The position numbers were made by a program, and so were the translations under genes. Shown here piece by piece: positions 8,514-21,512 of a stretch of DNA of 64,000 bases. Origin of the DNA: Sphingomonas oleivorans (GTDB lineage: Bacteria > Pseudomonadota > Alphaproteobacteria > Sphingomonadales > Sphingomonadaceae); the NCBI RefSeq assembly GCF_003050615.1, contig NZ_NWBU01000010.1, positions 157,165-221,164 of the forward strand, given 5' to 3'. How positions within the stretch are numbered: the first letter of the stretch is position 1; each line of letters opens with the position of its first letter. The notes under the pieces are model-generated. The model did not search any database and had not been told where the DNA came from. It worked only from the letters and a program-made list of their open reading frames with translations.

Positions 8514-9914
8514 TCAGCCGCCACCCATCGCCGCACCCATCCGTCTGACCGCCGCCACCTTCGCCTCGAAATGGCTCCAGTCGTCGCCCTCCGCGATCGG
8601 CGCCCAGATCGCCTCCACCTCGTCGATATGCATCGAGCAGGGCGCCTCGTCCCGCCAATAATCATGATCGAGCGCGCGCATCGGCCGGAACTGTTCCACC
8701 GCCGCCACAAACTCCGCAAACTGCGGCGTTGCATAGGCGCTGTCGGCAGGCGAGGGACCGCGCCGACGTCCGCCTGCCCAGTCGAAGAAGAAACGGTCTA
8801 TCTCCACCATGCCCGTGCCGAGCGCGCCATCGATCGCCTGGAGCAGCGCCAGATCCTCCGCCTCTCCCCTGGGCGCGATGCCCAGCCGCGCGAAGATCGC
8901 ATCGCGGAACGCATCCTCGTAACGCGCCGGAAATTCGTCCAGCACCGGCGCCAGCGCCTCTGCGCTTGCCACCAGCCTCAGCGCGATGGCGAGCTGCACC
9001 ACGTCCCAATGGATCGCCTGCGCCTGCCGGCCGAAGGCATAGAGGCCCTGATGGTCGAAATAGGCGGCGGTGAAGCCCCCGTCCCATAGTGGCGTGAAGC
9101 GCCATGGCCCATAATCGAAGCTTTCGGCGGTGACGTTGATATTGTCGCTGTTGAGCACGCCATGGACGAAGCCCGCCGCCATATAGGAAGCCGCCAGCCG
9201 CGCGGTGCCCTTGACGACATGGCCCAATAGCCGCGCCTCCGGCTCGTCCCCCGCCGCCTCGCCGAAATATTGTTCAAGCACATAGGCGGTGAGCTGCCGC
9301 ATCGTCGCTTCGTCGCGGATGGTGGCGAGGCGCTGGAAGGTGCCGATGCGGATATGGCCGTGGCTCAACCGCACCAGCACGGAGGAACGGGTGGGGGAGG
9401 GCTCGTCGCCGCGCTGGAGCTCTTCGCCCGTCTCGATCAGCGAGAAGCTCTTGGACGTCTCGACGCCCAGCGCCTCGAGCATCTCGGTCGCCAGCACCTC
9501 GCGTACGCCGCCCTTGAGCGTCAGTCGTCCGTCGCCGAAGCGACTATAGGGCGTCTGCCCCGATCCCTTGGTGCCGAGATCGAGCAGCCGGTCCCGCCCA
9601 TCCTTCAGTTGTGCGAAGAGGAAGCCGCGCCCGTCGCCGATGTCGGGATTGTACACGCGGAACTGATGGCCATGGTAACGCAGCGCCAAGGGCTGCGGCA
9701 GATTGTCCGGCAGCGGCTCGAAGCGGCCGAAATGGCCGATCCATTGCTCGTCCGACAGGCCGGCGAGGCCCACCGTCTCCGCCCAGCGGTCATTGCGGAA
9801 GCGCAGCCTGTGCTGGGGGAAGCGCGCTGCCTCCACCGGATCATAGATCGCGCCGTCAAGTTGCAGGATGATTTTGGAGGGCCGGTAAGAGCCGGCTTGC
9901 GGGGGCGTCGCCAT
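8514..9914 (-). CDS. selO: SelO-type protein adenylyltransferase (YdiU family)
   Basis: Pseudokinase-fold enzyme that in characterised homologues transfers AMP from ATP to Ser, Thr or Tyr of proteins during oxidative stress. The sequence keeps LRYHGHQF, DLGTKGSGQTPYSRFGDGR and the Asn/Asp motif HGVLNSDNINV followed by DYGPW. From the ATG at 9914 it has 466 residues, against about 480 in E. coli. The frame is open to an ATG at 9971, which would overlap the start of the divergent hydrolase, so the inner start is preferred. There is no Cys-Xaa-Ser C-terminal selenocysteine-type tail; the protein ends MGAAMGGG. Confidence 0.88.
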   Translation of the reverse strand: MATPPQAGSYRPSKIILQLDGAIYDPVEAARFPQHRLRFRNDRWAETVGLAGLSDEQWIGHFGRFEPLPDNLPQPLALRYHGHQFRVYNPDIGDGRGFLFAQLKDGRDRLLDLGTKGSGQTPYSRFGDGRLTLKGGVREVLATEMLEALGVETSKSFSLIETGEELQRGDEPSPTRSSVLVRLSHGHIRIGTFQRLATIRDEATMRQLTAYVLEQYFGEAAGDEPEARLLGHVVKGTARLAASYMAAGFVHGVLNSDNINVTAESFDYGPWRFTPLWDGGFTAAYFDHQGLYAFGRQAQAIHWDVVQLAIALRLVASAEALAPVLDEFPARYEDAFRDAIFARLGIAPRGEAEDLALLQAIDGALGTGMVEIDRFFFDWAGGRRRGPSPADSAYATPQFAEFVAAVEQFRPMRALDHDYWRDEAPCSMHIDEVEAIWAPIAEGDDWSHFEAKVAAVRRMGAAMGGG

Positions 9915-9969
9915 CGCGGCGATATGGGGCGACTGGGCCGGGAGACGCAAGCATGGGGGTGACGCGGGC

Positions 9970-10848
9970 ATGGTGACGATATTGGAGGCGCGCTGGACGG
10001 ATGGTTATTGGTGGTCCAAGGACGGGCTTCGCCTCCATTATCGCGATTATCCGGGCCCGTCGGACAAGCCGCCGATCCTCTGCCTGCCCGGCCTCACGCG
10101 CAATGTGCGCGATTTCGCCGATGTCGCCGATCGCCTGGCCGGAAGCTGGCGGCTGATCGTCGTCGAGCAGCGCGGGCGCGGCGAGAGCGCCTATGCCAAG
10201 GATCCGATGAGCTATGTACCGCTCACCTATCTTCAGGATGTCGAGGCGCTGATCGACACGCTCGGCCTTGGCCATTTCATCGTCTTCGGCACCTCGCTCG
10301 GCGGCATGCTCGCCATGCTGTTGTCCGCCACCGGCCCGGGGCGGCTGGCGGGCGCACTGCTCAACGATATCGGCCCCGTGCTGGAGATTGCCGGCCTCAC
10401 GCGCATTCGCAGCTATGTCGGCCGGAGCGGGAGCTGGCCCACCTGGGTCCATGCCGCGCGCGCGCTCGCCGAGGTGCAGGGCGCATCCTATCCCGAATAT
10501 GCGCTGGAGGACTGGCTGGTCATGGCGAAGCGGCTGTGCCGGCTCACCTCCTCGGGCAAGATCGTGCTCGATTATGACATGAAGATCGCGGAGCCCTTCC
10601 GCCTGCCCGGCGATGCGGCGATGGACCTGTGGCCCGCGCTGCAGAGCCTGGAAGGCGTGCCCTCGCTGCTCGTCCGCGGCGCCCTGTCCGACGTGCTGAG
10701 CGAGGAGACGGCGAGCGAGATGGTGCGCCGCCTGCCGCTGATGGATTATCTGACGGTGCCCGCGGTCGGTCATGCGCCCACGCTCGACGAGCCGCCCTGC
10801 CGCGCGGCGATCGACCGGCTGCTCGACCGGATCGAACGGGCCATTTGA
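9970..10848 (+). CDS. Alpha/beta hydrolase
   Basis: A 292-residue alpha/beta-fold hydrolase without signal peptide. The nucleophile elbow is GTSLGG with Ser109, the oxyanion-region segment is LCLPGLTRN, and the likely catalytic His is in VGHAPTLDE near the C-terminus. EQRGRGES at about 66-73 matches esterases and C-C hydrolases of the family. The substrate cannot be predicted from sequence. It is divergent from selO with only 55 bp between the preferred starts, so its promoter must lie close to or inside selO. Confidence 0.88.
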   Translation: MVTILEARWTDGYWWSKDGLRLHYRDYPGPSDKPPILCLPGLTRNVRDFADVADRLAGSWRLIVVEQRGRGESAYAKDPMSYVPLTYLQDVEALIDTLGLGHFIVFGTSLGGMLAMLLSATGPGRLAGALLNDIGPVLEIAGLTRIRSYVGRSGSWPTWVHAARALAEVQGASYPEYALEDWLVMAKRLCRLTSSGKIVLDYDMKIAEPFRLPGDAAMDLWPALQSLEGVPSLLVRGALSDVLSEETASEMVRRLPLMDYLTVPAVGHAPTLDEPPCRAAIDRLLDRIERAI

Positions 10849-10994
10849 TCTTTCCGTCTTGCCCCCGCCCGGCATCGGGGGGATGATGGGGGATTGCGGC
10901 GAAAAGAGGGTGTTTGGGGGTAGGTATCGCTTTTCGCGCGCATTCCGGCGCGTTAGCCCCTATATGGCGCCCCGGGTTTCCGACGGAGGGATGA

Positions 10995-12398
10995 TTGTTC
11001 AAGGGTGTGCGCCCGATCCTATATGGTGGGCGAGAGGTCTGGCCGTTGATCGAGGGCGGCAAGGGCGTGGCGGTTTCGAACCATGCGAGTTCGGGCGCCT
11101 GGGCCGCGGCCGGTGGTATCGGCACGGTTTCGGCCGTCAATGCCGACAGCTATGATGCCGATGGCAGGATCATCCCCCAGGTTTATCGCGCGCTCACGCG
11201 GCGTGAGCGGCATGAGGAACTGATCGAATATGCGATCGAGGGCGCCGTCCAGCAGGTGAAGCGCGCCTTCGAGATTGCCGGCGGCAAGGGTGCCATCAAC
11301 ATCAACGTGCTGTGGGAAATGGGCGGCGCGCAGCGCGTGCTTCATGGCGTGCTGGAACGCACGCGCGGCCTCGTCGCGGGCGTCACCTGCGGTGCCGGCA
11401 TGCCCTATCGTCTGTCGGAGATCGCGGCCTCCTACAATGTCCATTATCTCCCGATCGTCAGTTCCGGCCGCGCCTTCCGCGCGCTATGGAAGCGGGCCTA
11501 TTCCAAGGCGTCCGAATGGCTTGCGGCGGTGGTCTATGAGGATCCGTGGCGTGCGGGCGGGCATAATGGCCTGTCCAATGCCGAAGATCCGCTGAAGCCC
11601 GAGGATCCCTATCCCCGCGTCAAGGCGCTGCGCGAAACGATGCGCGAGGGCGGTATTTCGGATGATGTGCCGATCGTCATGGCCGGCGGCGTCTGGTTCC
11701 TGCGCGAATGGAATGACTGGATCGACAATCCGGAGCTCGGCACCATCGCCTTCCAGTTCGGCACGCGGCCGCTGCTGACGCAGGAAAGCCCGATTCCGCA
11801 GGATTGGAAGACGCATCTGACGCAGCTCGACGAAGGCGATATCCTGCTCCATCGCTTCTCGCCGACGGGTTTCTATTCCTCCGCCGTGCGCAATCCCTTC
11901 CTGCGCAATCTGGAAGCGCGCTCGGAACGGCAGATCGCCTTTTCCGGCGAAGCGGCGGGCGATCATCAATATCAGCTCGATGTCGGCGTGAAGGGCAAGA
12001 GCTTCTGGGTCACGCGCGGCGATCTGCTGCGCGCGCGCGAATGGTATGGCCTGGGCTTCACCTCCGCGCTCAAGACGCCGGATAATACGCTCGTCTTCGT
12101 GACGCCCGAGGAGATGAAGACGATCCGCAAGGATCAGGCGGATTGCATGGGCTGTCTCAGCCAGTGCAGCTTCTCCTCCTGGGCGGATATGGAAGGCAAC
12201 AGCACCGGGCGCCTCGCCGATCCGCGCAGCTTCTGCATCCAGAAGACGCTGCAGGACATCGCGCATGGCGGGCCGATCGACCAGAATCTGATGTTCGCCG
12301 GCCACGCCGCCTATCGCTTCAAGCAGGATCCCTTCTATTCCAACGGCTTCGTGCCCAGCGTGAAGCAGCTTATCGACCGCATTCTGACGGGCGACTGA
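10995..12398 (+). CDS. Nitronate monooxygenase-like flavin enzyme (TTG start)
   Basis: FMN-dependent TIM-barrel protein of the 2-nitropropane dioxygenase/nitronate monooxygenase family, 467 residues, longer than classical members. It begins FKGVRPILYGGREVWPL and contains VTCGAGMPYRL and PIVMAGGVWF, the phosphate-binding glycine region. Near the C-terminus CMGCLSQC is a cysteine cluster of unknown use. The start is TTG at 10995, four bases after a GGAGGG Shine-Dalgarno (10985-10990); the ATG in between (10991) is out of frame. Its substrate is unknown; nitroalkane oxidation is a family-level guess. Confidence 0.82.
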   Translation: MFKGVRPILYGGREVWPLIEGGKGVAVSNHASSGAWAAAGGIGTVSAVNADSYDADGRIIPQVYRALTRRERHEELIEYAIEGAVQQVKRAFEIAGGKGAININVLWEMGGAQRVLHGVLERTRGLVAGVTCGAGMPYRLSEIAASYNVHYLPIVSSGRAFRALWKRAYSKASEWLAAVVYEDPWRAGGHNGLSNAEDPLKPEDPYPRVKALRETMREGGISDDVPIVMAGGVWFLREWNDWIDNPELGTIAFQFGTRPLLTQESPIPQDWKTHLTQLDEGDILLHRFSPTGFYSSAVRNPFLRNLEARSERQIAFSGEAAGDHQYQLDVGVKGKSFWVTRGDLLRAREWYGLGFTSALKTPDNTLVFVTPEEMKTIRKDQADCMGCLSQCSFSSWADMEGNSTGRLADPRSFCIQKTLQDIAHGGPIDQNLMFAGHAAYRFKQDPFYSNGFVPSVKQLIDRILTGD

Positions 12399-12404
12399 TC
12401 TCCA

Positions 12405-12435
12405 CCGTCGCCCCTGCCTTGCGCAGGGGCGACGG
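12405..12435. repeat. Perfect CCGTCGCCCCTGC palindrome
   Basis: CCGTCGCCCCTGC (12405-12417) and GCAGGGGCGACGG (12423-12435) form a perfect 13-bp stem around CTTGC. It is the best-formed copy of the dispersed palindrome family. It follows the monooxygenase stop by six bases and could serve as its terminator. Confidence 0.7.
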
Positions 12436-12566
12436 CAATATTGATCGATTGTTCGCGCTCGCCCCTGAGTGCGGTGGCCGGCAAAATCGCGAGCGCTGCC
12501 ATCTTTCGCCCGAAAAAGAATCTCTAACCTTCATTAATGCGGATGATCGGCTAATCTGCTTCGCCC

Positions 12567-13268
12567 ATGAAGCGCGCCCTCGTCATTCGCCATACCCCCT
12601 ATGAAGGAATCGCCGCCTTCCGCCGTCCGGTGGAGGAAGCGGGCTATGTCATCGATCGGATCGACGTCACCGATCCGGCCTTTCCCACGCTCGACATGTG
12701 TTCGCCCGATCTGGTCGTGATGATGGGCGGCCCGATGGGCGTCTATGAGCGCGAGGCCTATCCCTGGATCGCGCATGAGATTGAGCGGCTTGCCGATCGC
12801 ATCGCCGCCGATCGTCCCACGCTCGGCGTCTGCCTCGGCAGCCAGATGATCGCCGCTGCCATGGGTAGCCATGTCTATCCCGGGCCGGTCAAGGAGGTTG
12901 GCTTCGCGCCGATCAGCATCAATGCCGCCGGGCTCGATTCGCCGCTGCGCCATCTCGACGGCGTGCCCGTGCTCCACTGGCATGGCGATACATTCGACCT
13001 GCCCGACGGCGCGGAATTGCTCGCCTCCAGCGACAAATATGTGCATCAGGCCTTCCGCCGCGGCGCCAATCTGCTCGCGCTGCAATGCCACCCCGAAATG
13101 GGCGAGGATCCGCGTATCGAGGCCTGGCTGGAAAATTCGGACGATTATCTTGCCGAAGCCGGCACTCATGCCGATGCGATCCGCGCAGATTATTGTACGC
13201 AGGGGCCGGTGACGATCACTTATGGCCGGACGATGATCACCGAATGGCTGGCGGGGATTCGCAACTAA
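12567..13268 (+). CDS. Class I glutamine amidotransferase (GMP synthase-like)
   Basis: Free-standing class I amidotransferase domain, 233 residues. The nucleophile elbow is GVCLGSQ with Cys89, the catalytic His175 and Glu177 are in CHPEM, and MMGGPMG at about 52-58 fits the fold. Related free-standing proteins are annotated as GMP synthase-like or as gamma-glutamyl hydrolases. With no ammonia-accepting partner domain or gene nearby, the substrate is not predictable. It lies alone between palindrome-rich gaps. Confidence 0.85.
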   Translation: MKRALVIRHTPYEGIAAFRRPVEEAGYVIDRIDVTDPAFPTLDMCSPDLVVMMGGPMGVYEREAYPWIAHEIERLADRIAADRPTLGVCLGSQMIAAAMGSHVYPGPVKEVGFAPISINAAGLDSPLRHLDGVPVLHWHGDTFDLPDGAELLASSDKYVHQAFRRGANLLALQCHPEMGEDPRIEAWLENSDDYLAEAGTHADAIRADYCTQGPVTITYGRTMITEWLAGIRN

Positions 13269-13444
13269 ATTCTTCCGTCGTGGAGATAGAGGTCTATCGC
13301 TCTCGCCACGAGCGTGACCCCAGTGAATAGAGGCATGGGCCCCCGCCTCCGCAGGGACGACGGCCATTGGGGGCAAGGGGCGACGATTCACTTGGGGCGG
13401 CCGCCCCGGTTCAACTCCCCCAAATGATCGGCTAGAGCTTGGCC

Positions 13445-17246
<3,802 letters not shown>

Positions 17247-17259
17247 TTCGCCCGGATCC

Positions 17260-19041
17260 TCAGGCGGCCTCGCCCTCGAACTGGAGCCGGGCGAGGCGCG
17301 AATAAAGGCCGCCCTGCGCCACCAGCTCGTCATGGCGGCCCTGTTCGACGATCCGGCCATGATCCATCACGATAATCCGGTCGGCGGCGCGCACGGTGGC
17401 GAGACGATGCGCGATGACGACCGTCGTGCGGCCCTGCATCAGCCGATCGAGCGCGCGCTGCACCAGCCGTTCCGACTCCGCATCGAGCGCTGAGGTCGCC
17501 TCGTCGAGCAGCAGCAGCGGCGCATCGCGCAACAGCGCGCGGGCGATGGCGAGGCGCTGGCGCTGGCCGCCGGAAAGGCGCGCGCCGCCTTCGCCGAGAT
17601 AGGTATCGAGCCCTTCCGGCAGGGCGCGCAGGAAGGTGGCGGCATTGGCGGCCTCGGCCGCGGCCCAGAGCTCCGCATCATCCGCTTCCCAGCGGCCATA
17701 GCGCAGATTGTCCCGCGCGGAGGCGGCGAATATCACGGTCTCCTGTGGCACCATCGCGATGCGCGCGCGGATCGCGGCGGGATCGGCATCGGTCAGCGCC
17801 ACGCCGTCGATCCTGACGCTGCCCGCCTGGGGATCGTAGAAGCGCTGGGCGAGCTGGAAGAGGGTGGATTTGCCGGCACCCGAGGGGCCGACGATCGCCA
17901 CCATCTCGCCGGGATCGATGGACAGGGTGAAATCGTCGAGCGCGGCCACGTCCGGCCGGGTGGGATAACGAAATTCGACCTGTTCGAAGCTGAGCGCGCC
18001 GCGCCCCGGATCGGGCAGCGGCACCGGATTGGCCGGAGGGGCGATATCCGGCACCTCGACCAGCAGCTCGGCAAGACGGCCGGCGGCGCCGGCACCGCGC
18101 AGCAGATCGCCATAAACCTCGGTCAGCGCGCCGAACGCGCCCGCGACCAGCGCCCCCGTCAGCATGAAGGCGGCGATCTTGCCGCCCGTCAGCCGGCCGG
18201 CCGCCACATCGACCACGCCCTGCCACATCACCATCGTGATCGCGCCGAAGACGAGCAGGATGACGATCGACGTCATGCCCGCGCGCAGCGCGATCCGCCG
18301 GCGCGCCGTGCCGAATGCCGTCTCGACCGCCTTGGCGAAGCGACCGGCCTCGCGCTCCTCCTGGCCGAATGCCTGCACGATCTTCATCGCGCCGAGCGTC
18401 TCCGCCGTCATCGCGCCGACATCGGCGATGCGGTCCTGGCTTTGCCGCGAAACGGCGCGCAGCCGGCGGCCGGCGAACACGATCGGCAGGACGATCACGG
18501 GTATGCCGAGCAACAGCATTGCCGTGAGCTTTGGCGCCAGCGTGAAGAGATAGACGATCCCGCCAATGCCCATCACCAGATTGCGCGCGGCGACCGAAAT
18601 GGTGGTGCCGACGATCTGCTCGATGATCGACGTGTCCGCCGTCAGCCGCGAGGCGATTTCGGAGGGACGATTCTCCTCGAAGAAACGTGGCGCGAGCGTC
18701 AGCAGGTTGCGCTGTACGGCGGTGCGGACATCGGCGACGACACGCTCGCCCAGCCAGGAGACGAAATAGAAACGCAGTGCCGTCGCGATCGCCAGCACGA
18801 CCACGATCATCAGCAGATAATGGAAATAGGGCGCGACCTCGTCCGTCCCGCCGCCGGTAAAGCCGCGATCGATGATCCGCTGCAGCCGCTGCGGGATCGC
18901 CAGCGTGGCGCCCGCGGCGAGCAGCATGGCAAGCGCCGCGAGCAGGATGCGGCCGGGATAGCGCGCAGCGAAGCGCCAGATCAGCAGAATATTGCCGATA
19001 TTCCGTCCGGAGGCGGGGGTAGGGGGGCTCGTTTCAGCCAT
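17260..19041 (-). CDS. ABC-type exporter, fused permease and ATPase
   Basis: A 593-residue half-transporter with a six-helix type IV (MsbA/BmrA-like) permease domain at about 20-330 and a C-terminal ATPase. The ATPase has Walker A GPSGAGKST, signature LSGGQRQR, Walker B LLLLDEATSALD and the switch His in VIAHRL. It would act as a homodimer in the inner membrane. The substrate (lipid, drug or peptide) cannot be assigned. It is a single gene, convergent with ligA and divergent from phaZ. Confidence 0.88.
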   Translation of the reverse strand: MAETSPPTPASGRNIGNILLIWRFAARYPGRILLAALAMLLAAGATLAIPQRLQRIIDRGFTGGGTDEVAPYFHYLLMIVVVLAIATALRFYFVSWLGERVVADVRTAVQRNLLTLAPRFFEENRPSEIASRLTADTSIIEQIVGTTISVAARNLVMGIGGIVYLFTLAPKLTAMLLLGIPVIVLPIVFAGRRLRAVSRQSQDRIADVGAMTAETLGAMKIVQAFGQEEREAGRFAKAVETAFGTARRRIALRAGMTSIVILLVFGAITMVMWQGVVDVAAGRLTGGKIAAFMLTGALVAGAFGALTEVYGDLLRGAGAAGRLAELLVEVPDIAPPANPVPLPDPGRGALSFEQVEFRYPTRPDVAALDDFTLSIDPGEMVAIVGPSGAGKSTLFQLAQRFYDPQAGSVRIDGVALTDADPAAIRARIAMVPQETVIFAASARDNLRYGRWEADDAELWAAAEAANAATFLRALPEGLDTYLGEGGARLSGGQRQRLAIARALLRDAPLLLLDEATSALDAESERLVQRALDRLMQGRTTVVIAHRLATVRAADRIIVMDHGRIVEQGRHDELVAQGGLYSRLARLQFEGEAA

Positions 19042-19116
19042 GGGCCGGCCGTCTAGCAGGCAGGTTGGAACGGCTCAACTCGCCAAAGGTTCTTTCTTCG
19101 AGCATGGCGCGTGGCG

Positions 19117-19144
19117 TTGCTGCAATCCGGCAGAGCGCTATATG
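19117..19144 (+). promoter_or_regulatory. Predicted sigma70-type promoter of phaZ
   Basis: TTGCTG (19117-19122), a 16-base spacer and TATATG (19139-19144). Transcription would begin near 19151, after the in-frame ATG at 19142. This supports translation from the GTG at 19166, which follows AGGGAG (19153-19158) by seven bases. Confidence 0.5.
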
Positions 19145-19165
19145 CGTATCACAGGGAGTCCTGCC

Positions 19166-20428
19166 GTGCTGTACGATGCCTATGAGTTTCAGCGGTCGCT
19201 TCTCGCCGGCGCCAGCGCGATGGCAGGGGTTGGGTCCGAATGGATGCAGAATCCGGTGAATCCGCTTGCCTATACTGCGGCGGCACCGTTGCTCGCGTCC
19301 GGGCTCAATGTTTTTGCCCACGCGGCCGCGACTCATGGCAAACCCGCCTTCGGTTTCGTCGAGACGGTCATTCGCGGCGTGCGCGTGCCCGTGATCCAGG
19401 AAGTCGTCCTGCGCAAGCCGTTCGGCCAGCTGCTGCACTTCAGCCGCCCTGGCGCGCCCGAGGGGCAACCCAAGCTGCTGATCGTGGCGCCGATGTCGGG
19501 CCATTATGCGACTCTCCTGCGCGGGACGGTCGAGCGGCTGCTGCCGCGGCATGACGTCTATATTACCGACTGGTGCGACGCCCGGCTGGTGCCGCTTTCC
19601 GAGGGGCGCTTCGATCTCGACGACTATATCGATTATGTCGTCCAGTTCCTGGAGCATATCGGGCCAGGCACGCATGTGCTGGCGGTCTGCCAGCCGGCGG
19701 TGCCGGTCTATGCGGCGACCGCGCGAATGTGCGAGGCAGGCAATCCGGCACGTCCGGCGACGCTGACCCTGATGGGTGGGCCGATCGACACGCGTGAAGC
19801 GCCGACCGACGTGAACACCATCGCCACGCAGCGGCCGCTCGGTTGGTTCGAGCAGAATGTGATCGTGGCCGTGCCTTTTTATTATCCGGGCGCGGGCCGG
19901 CGGGTTTATCCCGGTTTTCTGCAGCTTACCGGCTTCATGGCGATGAATCTCGGCAATCATCTCATCAGCCACTGGACGATGTTCAAGCATCTGGTGGAAG
20001 GCGATGAGGAGAGCGCGGCAGCGACCAAGGCTTTCTACGAAGAATATCGCGCCGTCTGCGACATGCCGGCCGAATTCTATCTGCAGACGATCGATCAGGT
20101 GTTCCAGCGCCATGCATTGCCCAAGGGGGAATTGATGCATCGCGGGCACCGCGTCGATCCGGCGCAGATCAAGGATGTGCCGATCCTCGCGATCGAAGGC
20201 GAGCGCGACGATATTTCGGGACTCGGCCAGACCAGGGCCGCGCTGACCATTTCCACGGCGCTGCCGGAGAAGCTGAAGAAATATTATCTGGCCGAAGGCG
20301 TTGGTCATTATGGCATTTTCAACGGCCGCCGCTGGCGCGAGATGATCGCGCCCGTGCTGGAAGACTGGATATTGACGCACCAGCCTGCCGTGATCCAGGC
20401 GCTCGGGACGACCGTCGTCACGGGATGA
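19166..20428 (+). CDS. phaZ: Intracellular poly(3-hydroxybutyrate) depolymerase
   Basis: Mobilises stored polyhydroxyalkanoate in the cytoplasm. It has the intracellular PhaZ N-terminus LYDAYEFQRSLLAGA and the lipase-box-like AVCQPAVP, with a cysteine in place of serine as nucleophile, a known feature of this depolymerase type. GVGHYGIFNGRRWRE near the C-terminus supplies the catalytic His. Started at GTG 19166 it has 420 residues; an in-frame ATG at 19142 would add eight, but it overlaps the predicted -10 element. Its stop overlaps the start of the epimerase gene (ATGA). Confidence 0.88.
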   Translation: MLYDAYEFQRSLLAGASAMAGVGSEWMQNPVNPLAYTAAAPLLASGLNVFAHAAATHGKPAFGFVETVIRGVRVPVIQEVVLRKPFGQLLHFSRPGAPEGQPKLLIVAPMSGHYATLLRGTVERLLPRHDVYITDWCDARLVPLSEGRFDLDDYIDYVVQFLEHIGPGTHVLAVCQPAVPVYAATARMCEAGNPARPATLTLMGGPIDTREAPTDVNTIATQRPLGWFEQNVIVAVPFYYPGAGRRVYPGFLQLTGFMAMNLGNHLISHWTMFKHLVEGDEESAAATKAFYEEYRAVCDMPAEFYLQTIDQVFQRHALPKGELMHRGHRVDPAQIKDVPILAIEGERDDISGLGQTRAALTISTALPEKLKKYYLAEGVGHYGIFNGRRWREMIAPVLEDWILTHQPAVIQALGTTVVTG

Positions 20429-21408
20429 GCGGCATCAGGCTGACCGCCCGGGTCGAGCGCTGGCCGGTGGCGGGCGCCTTCACCATATCGCGCGGTGCTA
20501 AGACGCATGTCGACACGCTGCTGGTCGAGGCCGCGGCGGAGGGCGTCGTCGGGCGGGGCGAGGCGACCGCCATCTATTATCATGGCGAGACGGCGGAGCA
20601 GATTGAGCAGATCGTTACGGCGCTAGGCATGGTGCCGGAAGATAGATCGCTTCTCCGCAATATCCTGGGGAAGGGCGCCGCGCGCAATGCGGTGGATTGC
20701 GCGCTATGGGACTTGGATGCGAAGCGGAGCGGCCGGCCGGCCTGGCGCGCGGCGGGACTTGAGCTGCCGCACGCGGTGACGACCGCCTTCACCATATCGC
20801 TCGGTGACCCTGAGCGGATGGAGGCGGATGCGCGCAAGGCGGGTGGGCGCTATCCGCTGCTCAAGCTGAAGCTGGCGGGCGAGGGCGATATCGAGCGGGT
20901 GGCGGCGGTCCGCCGAGGCGCGCCTGAGGCGCGGCTGATCGTCGATGCCAACGAGGCCTGGACCGGACGCGACGTGGAGGCCGAGGCTACGGCGCTCGTT
21001 CGCTATGGCGTCGAGTTGATCGAGCAGCCGGTGAAAGCCGGGCAGGATCATCTGCTCGACGGCGTGACATCGCCCATCCCGCTCTGCGCCGACGAAAGCT
21101 GCCAGGACCGGAGCGACCTCGCCCGCTGCATCGGTCGATATGAGGCGATCAACATCAAGCTCGACAAGGCCGGCGGGCTGACCGAAGGGCTGGCGCTCGC
21201 TGCCGAGGCGCGGGCCGCGGGGCTGGAGATCATGGTCGGCTGCATGCTTTCCACCTCGCTCGGCGTGGCGCCGGCCTTCCTGTTGGCGCAGCAGGCGCGC
21301 TGGGTGGATCTGGACGGGCCGCTGCTGCTGGCCAAGGATCGGCCGGGTGGCTTCCGCTTCGACGGCGGCACGATGATGCCGCACGACCCCGGCTTCTGGG
21401 GCGGCTGA
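20425..21408 (+). CDS. Dipeptide epimerase (L-Ala-D/L-Glu epimerase type)
   Basis: Enolase-superfamily racemase of 327 residues. The catalytic set of Ala-Glu epimerase is present at the expected spacing: Lys147-x-Lys149 (LKLKL), metal ligands Asp174 (VDANEAW), Glu200 (IEQP) and Asp223 (CADES), and Lys245/Lys248 (NIKLDKAGG). The likely role is recycling murein-derived dipeptides, but other dipeptides are possible in this family. It overlaps phaZ by four bases and is probably co-translated with it; no functional link between the two is known. Confidence 0.88.
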   Translation: MSGIRLTARVERWPVAGAFTISRGAKTHVDTLLVEAAAEGVVGRGEATAIYYHGETAEQIEQIVTALGMVPEDRSLLRNILGKGAARNAVDCALWDLDAKRSGRPAWRAAGLELPHAVTTAFTISLGDPERMEADARKAGGRYPLLKLKLAGEGDIERVAAVRRGAPEARLIVDANEAWTGRDVEAEATALVRYGVELIEQPVKAGQDHLLDGVTSPIPLCADESCQDRSDLARCIGRYEAINIKLDKAGGLTEGLALAAEARAAGLEIMVGCMLSTSLGVAPAFLLAQQARWVDLDGPLLLAKDRPGGFRFDGGTMMPHDPGFWGG

Positions 21409-21512
21409 GTTTCGCCTTTTCGGTCCACCTTCATTTCGGAACGGGACAGCCTATAGGGGCGCCATGATGGACGCCCCCGACATGGATCGGCGGGCGCCGC
21501 CGGAGACCATGA

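Noticed and set aside
19067-19091. GGAAC-N16-GGTT, an EcfG-like match upstream of phaZ
   Set aside because: One mismatch in the four-base -10 element, and a better sigma70-type promoter lies closer to the start; chance matches at this stringency are expected.
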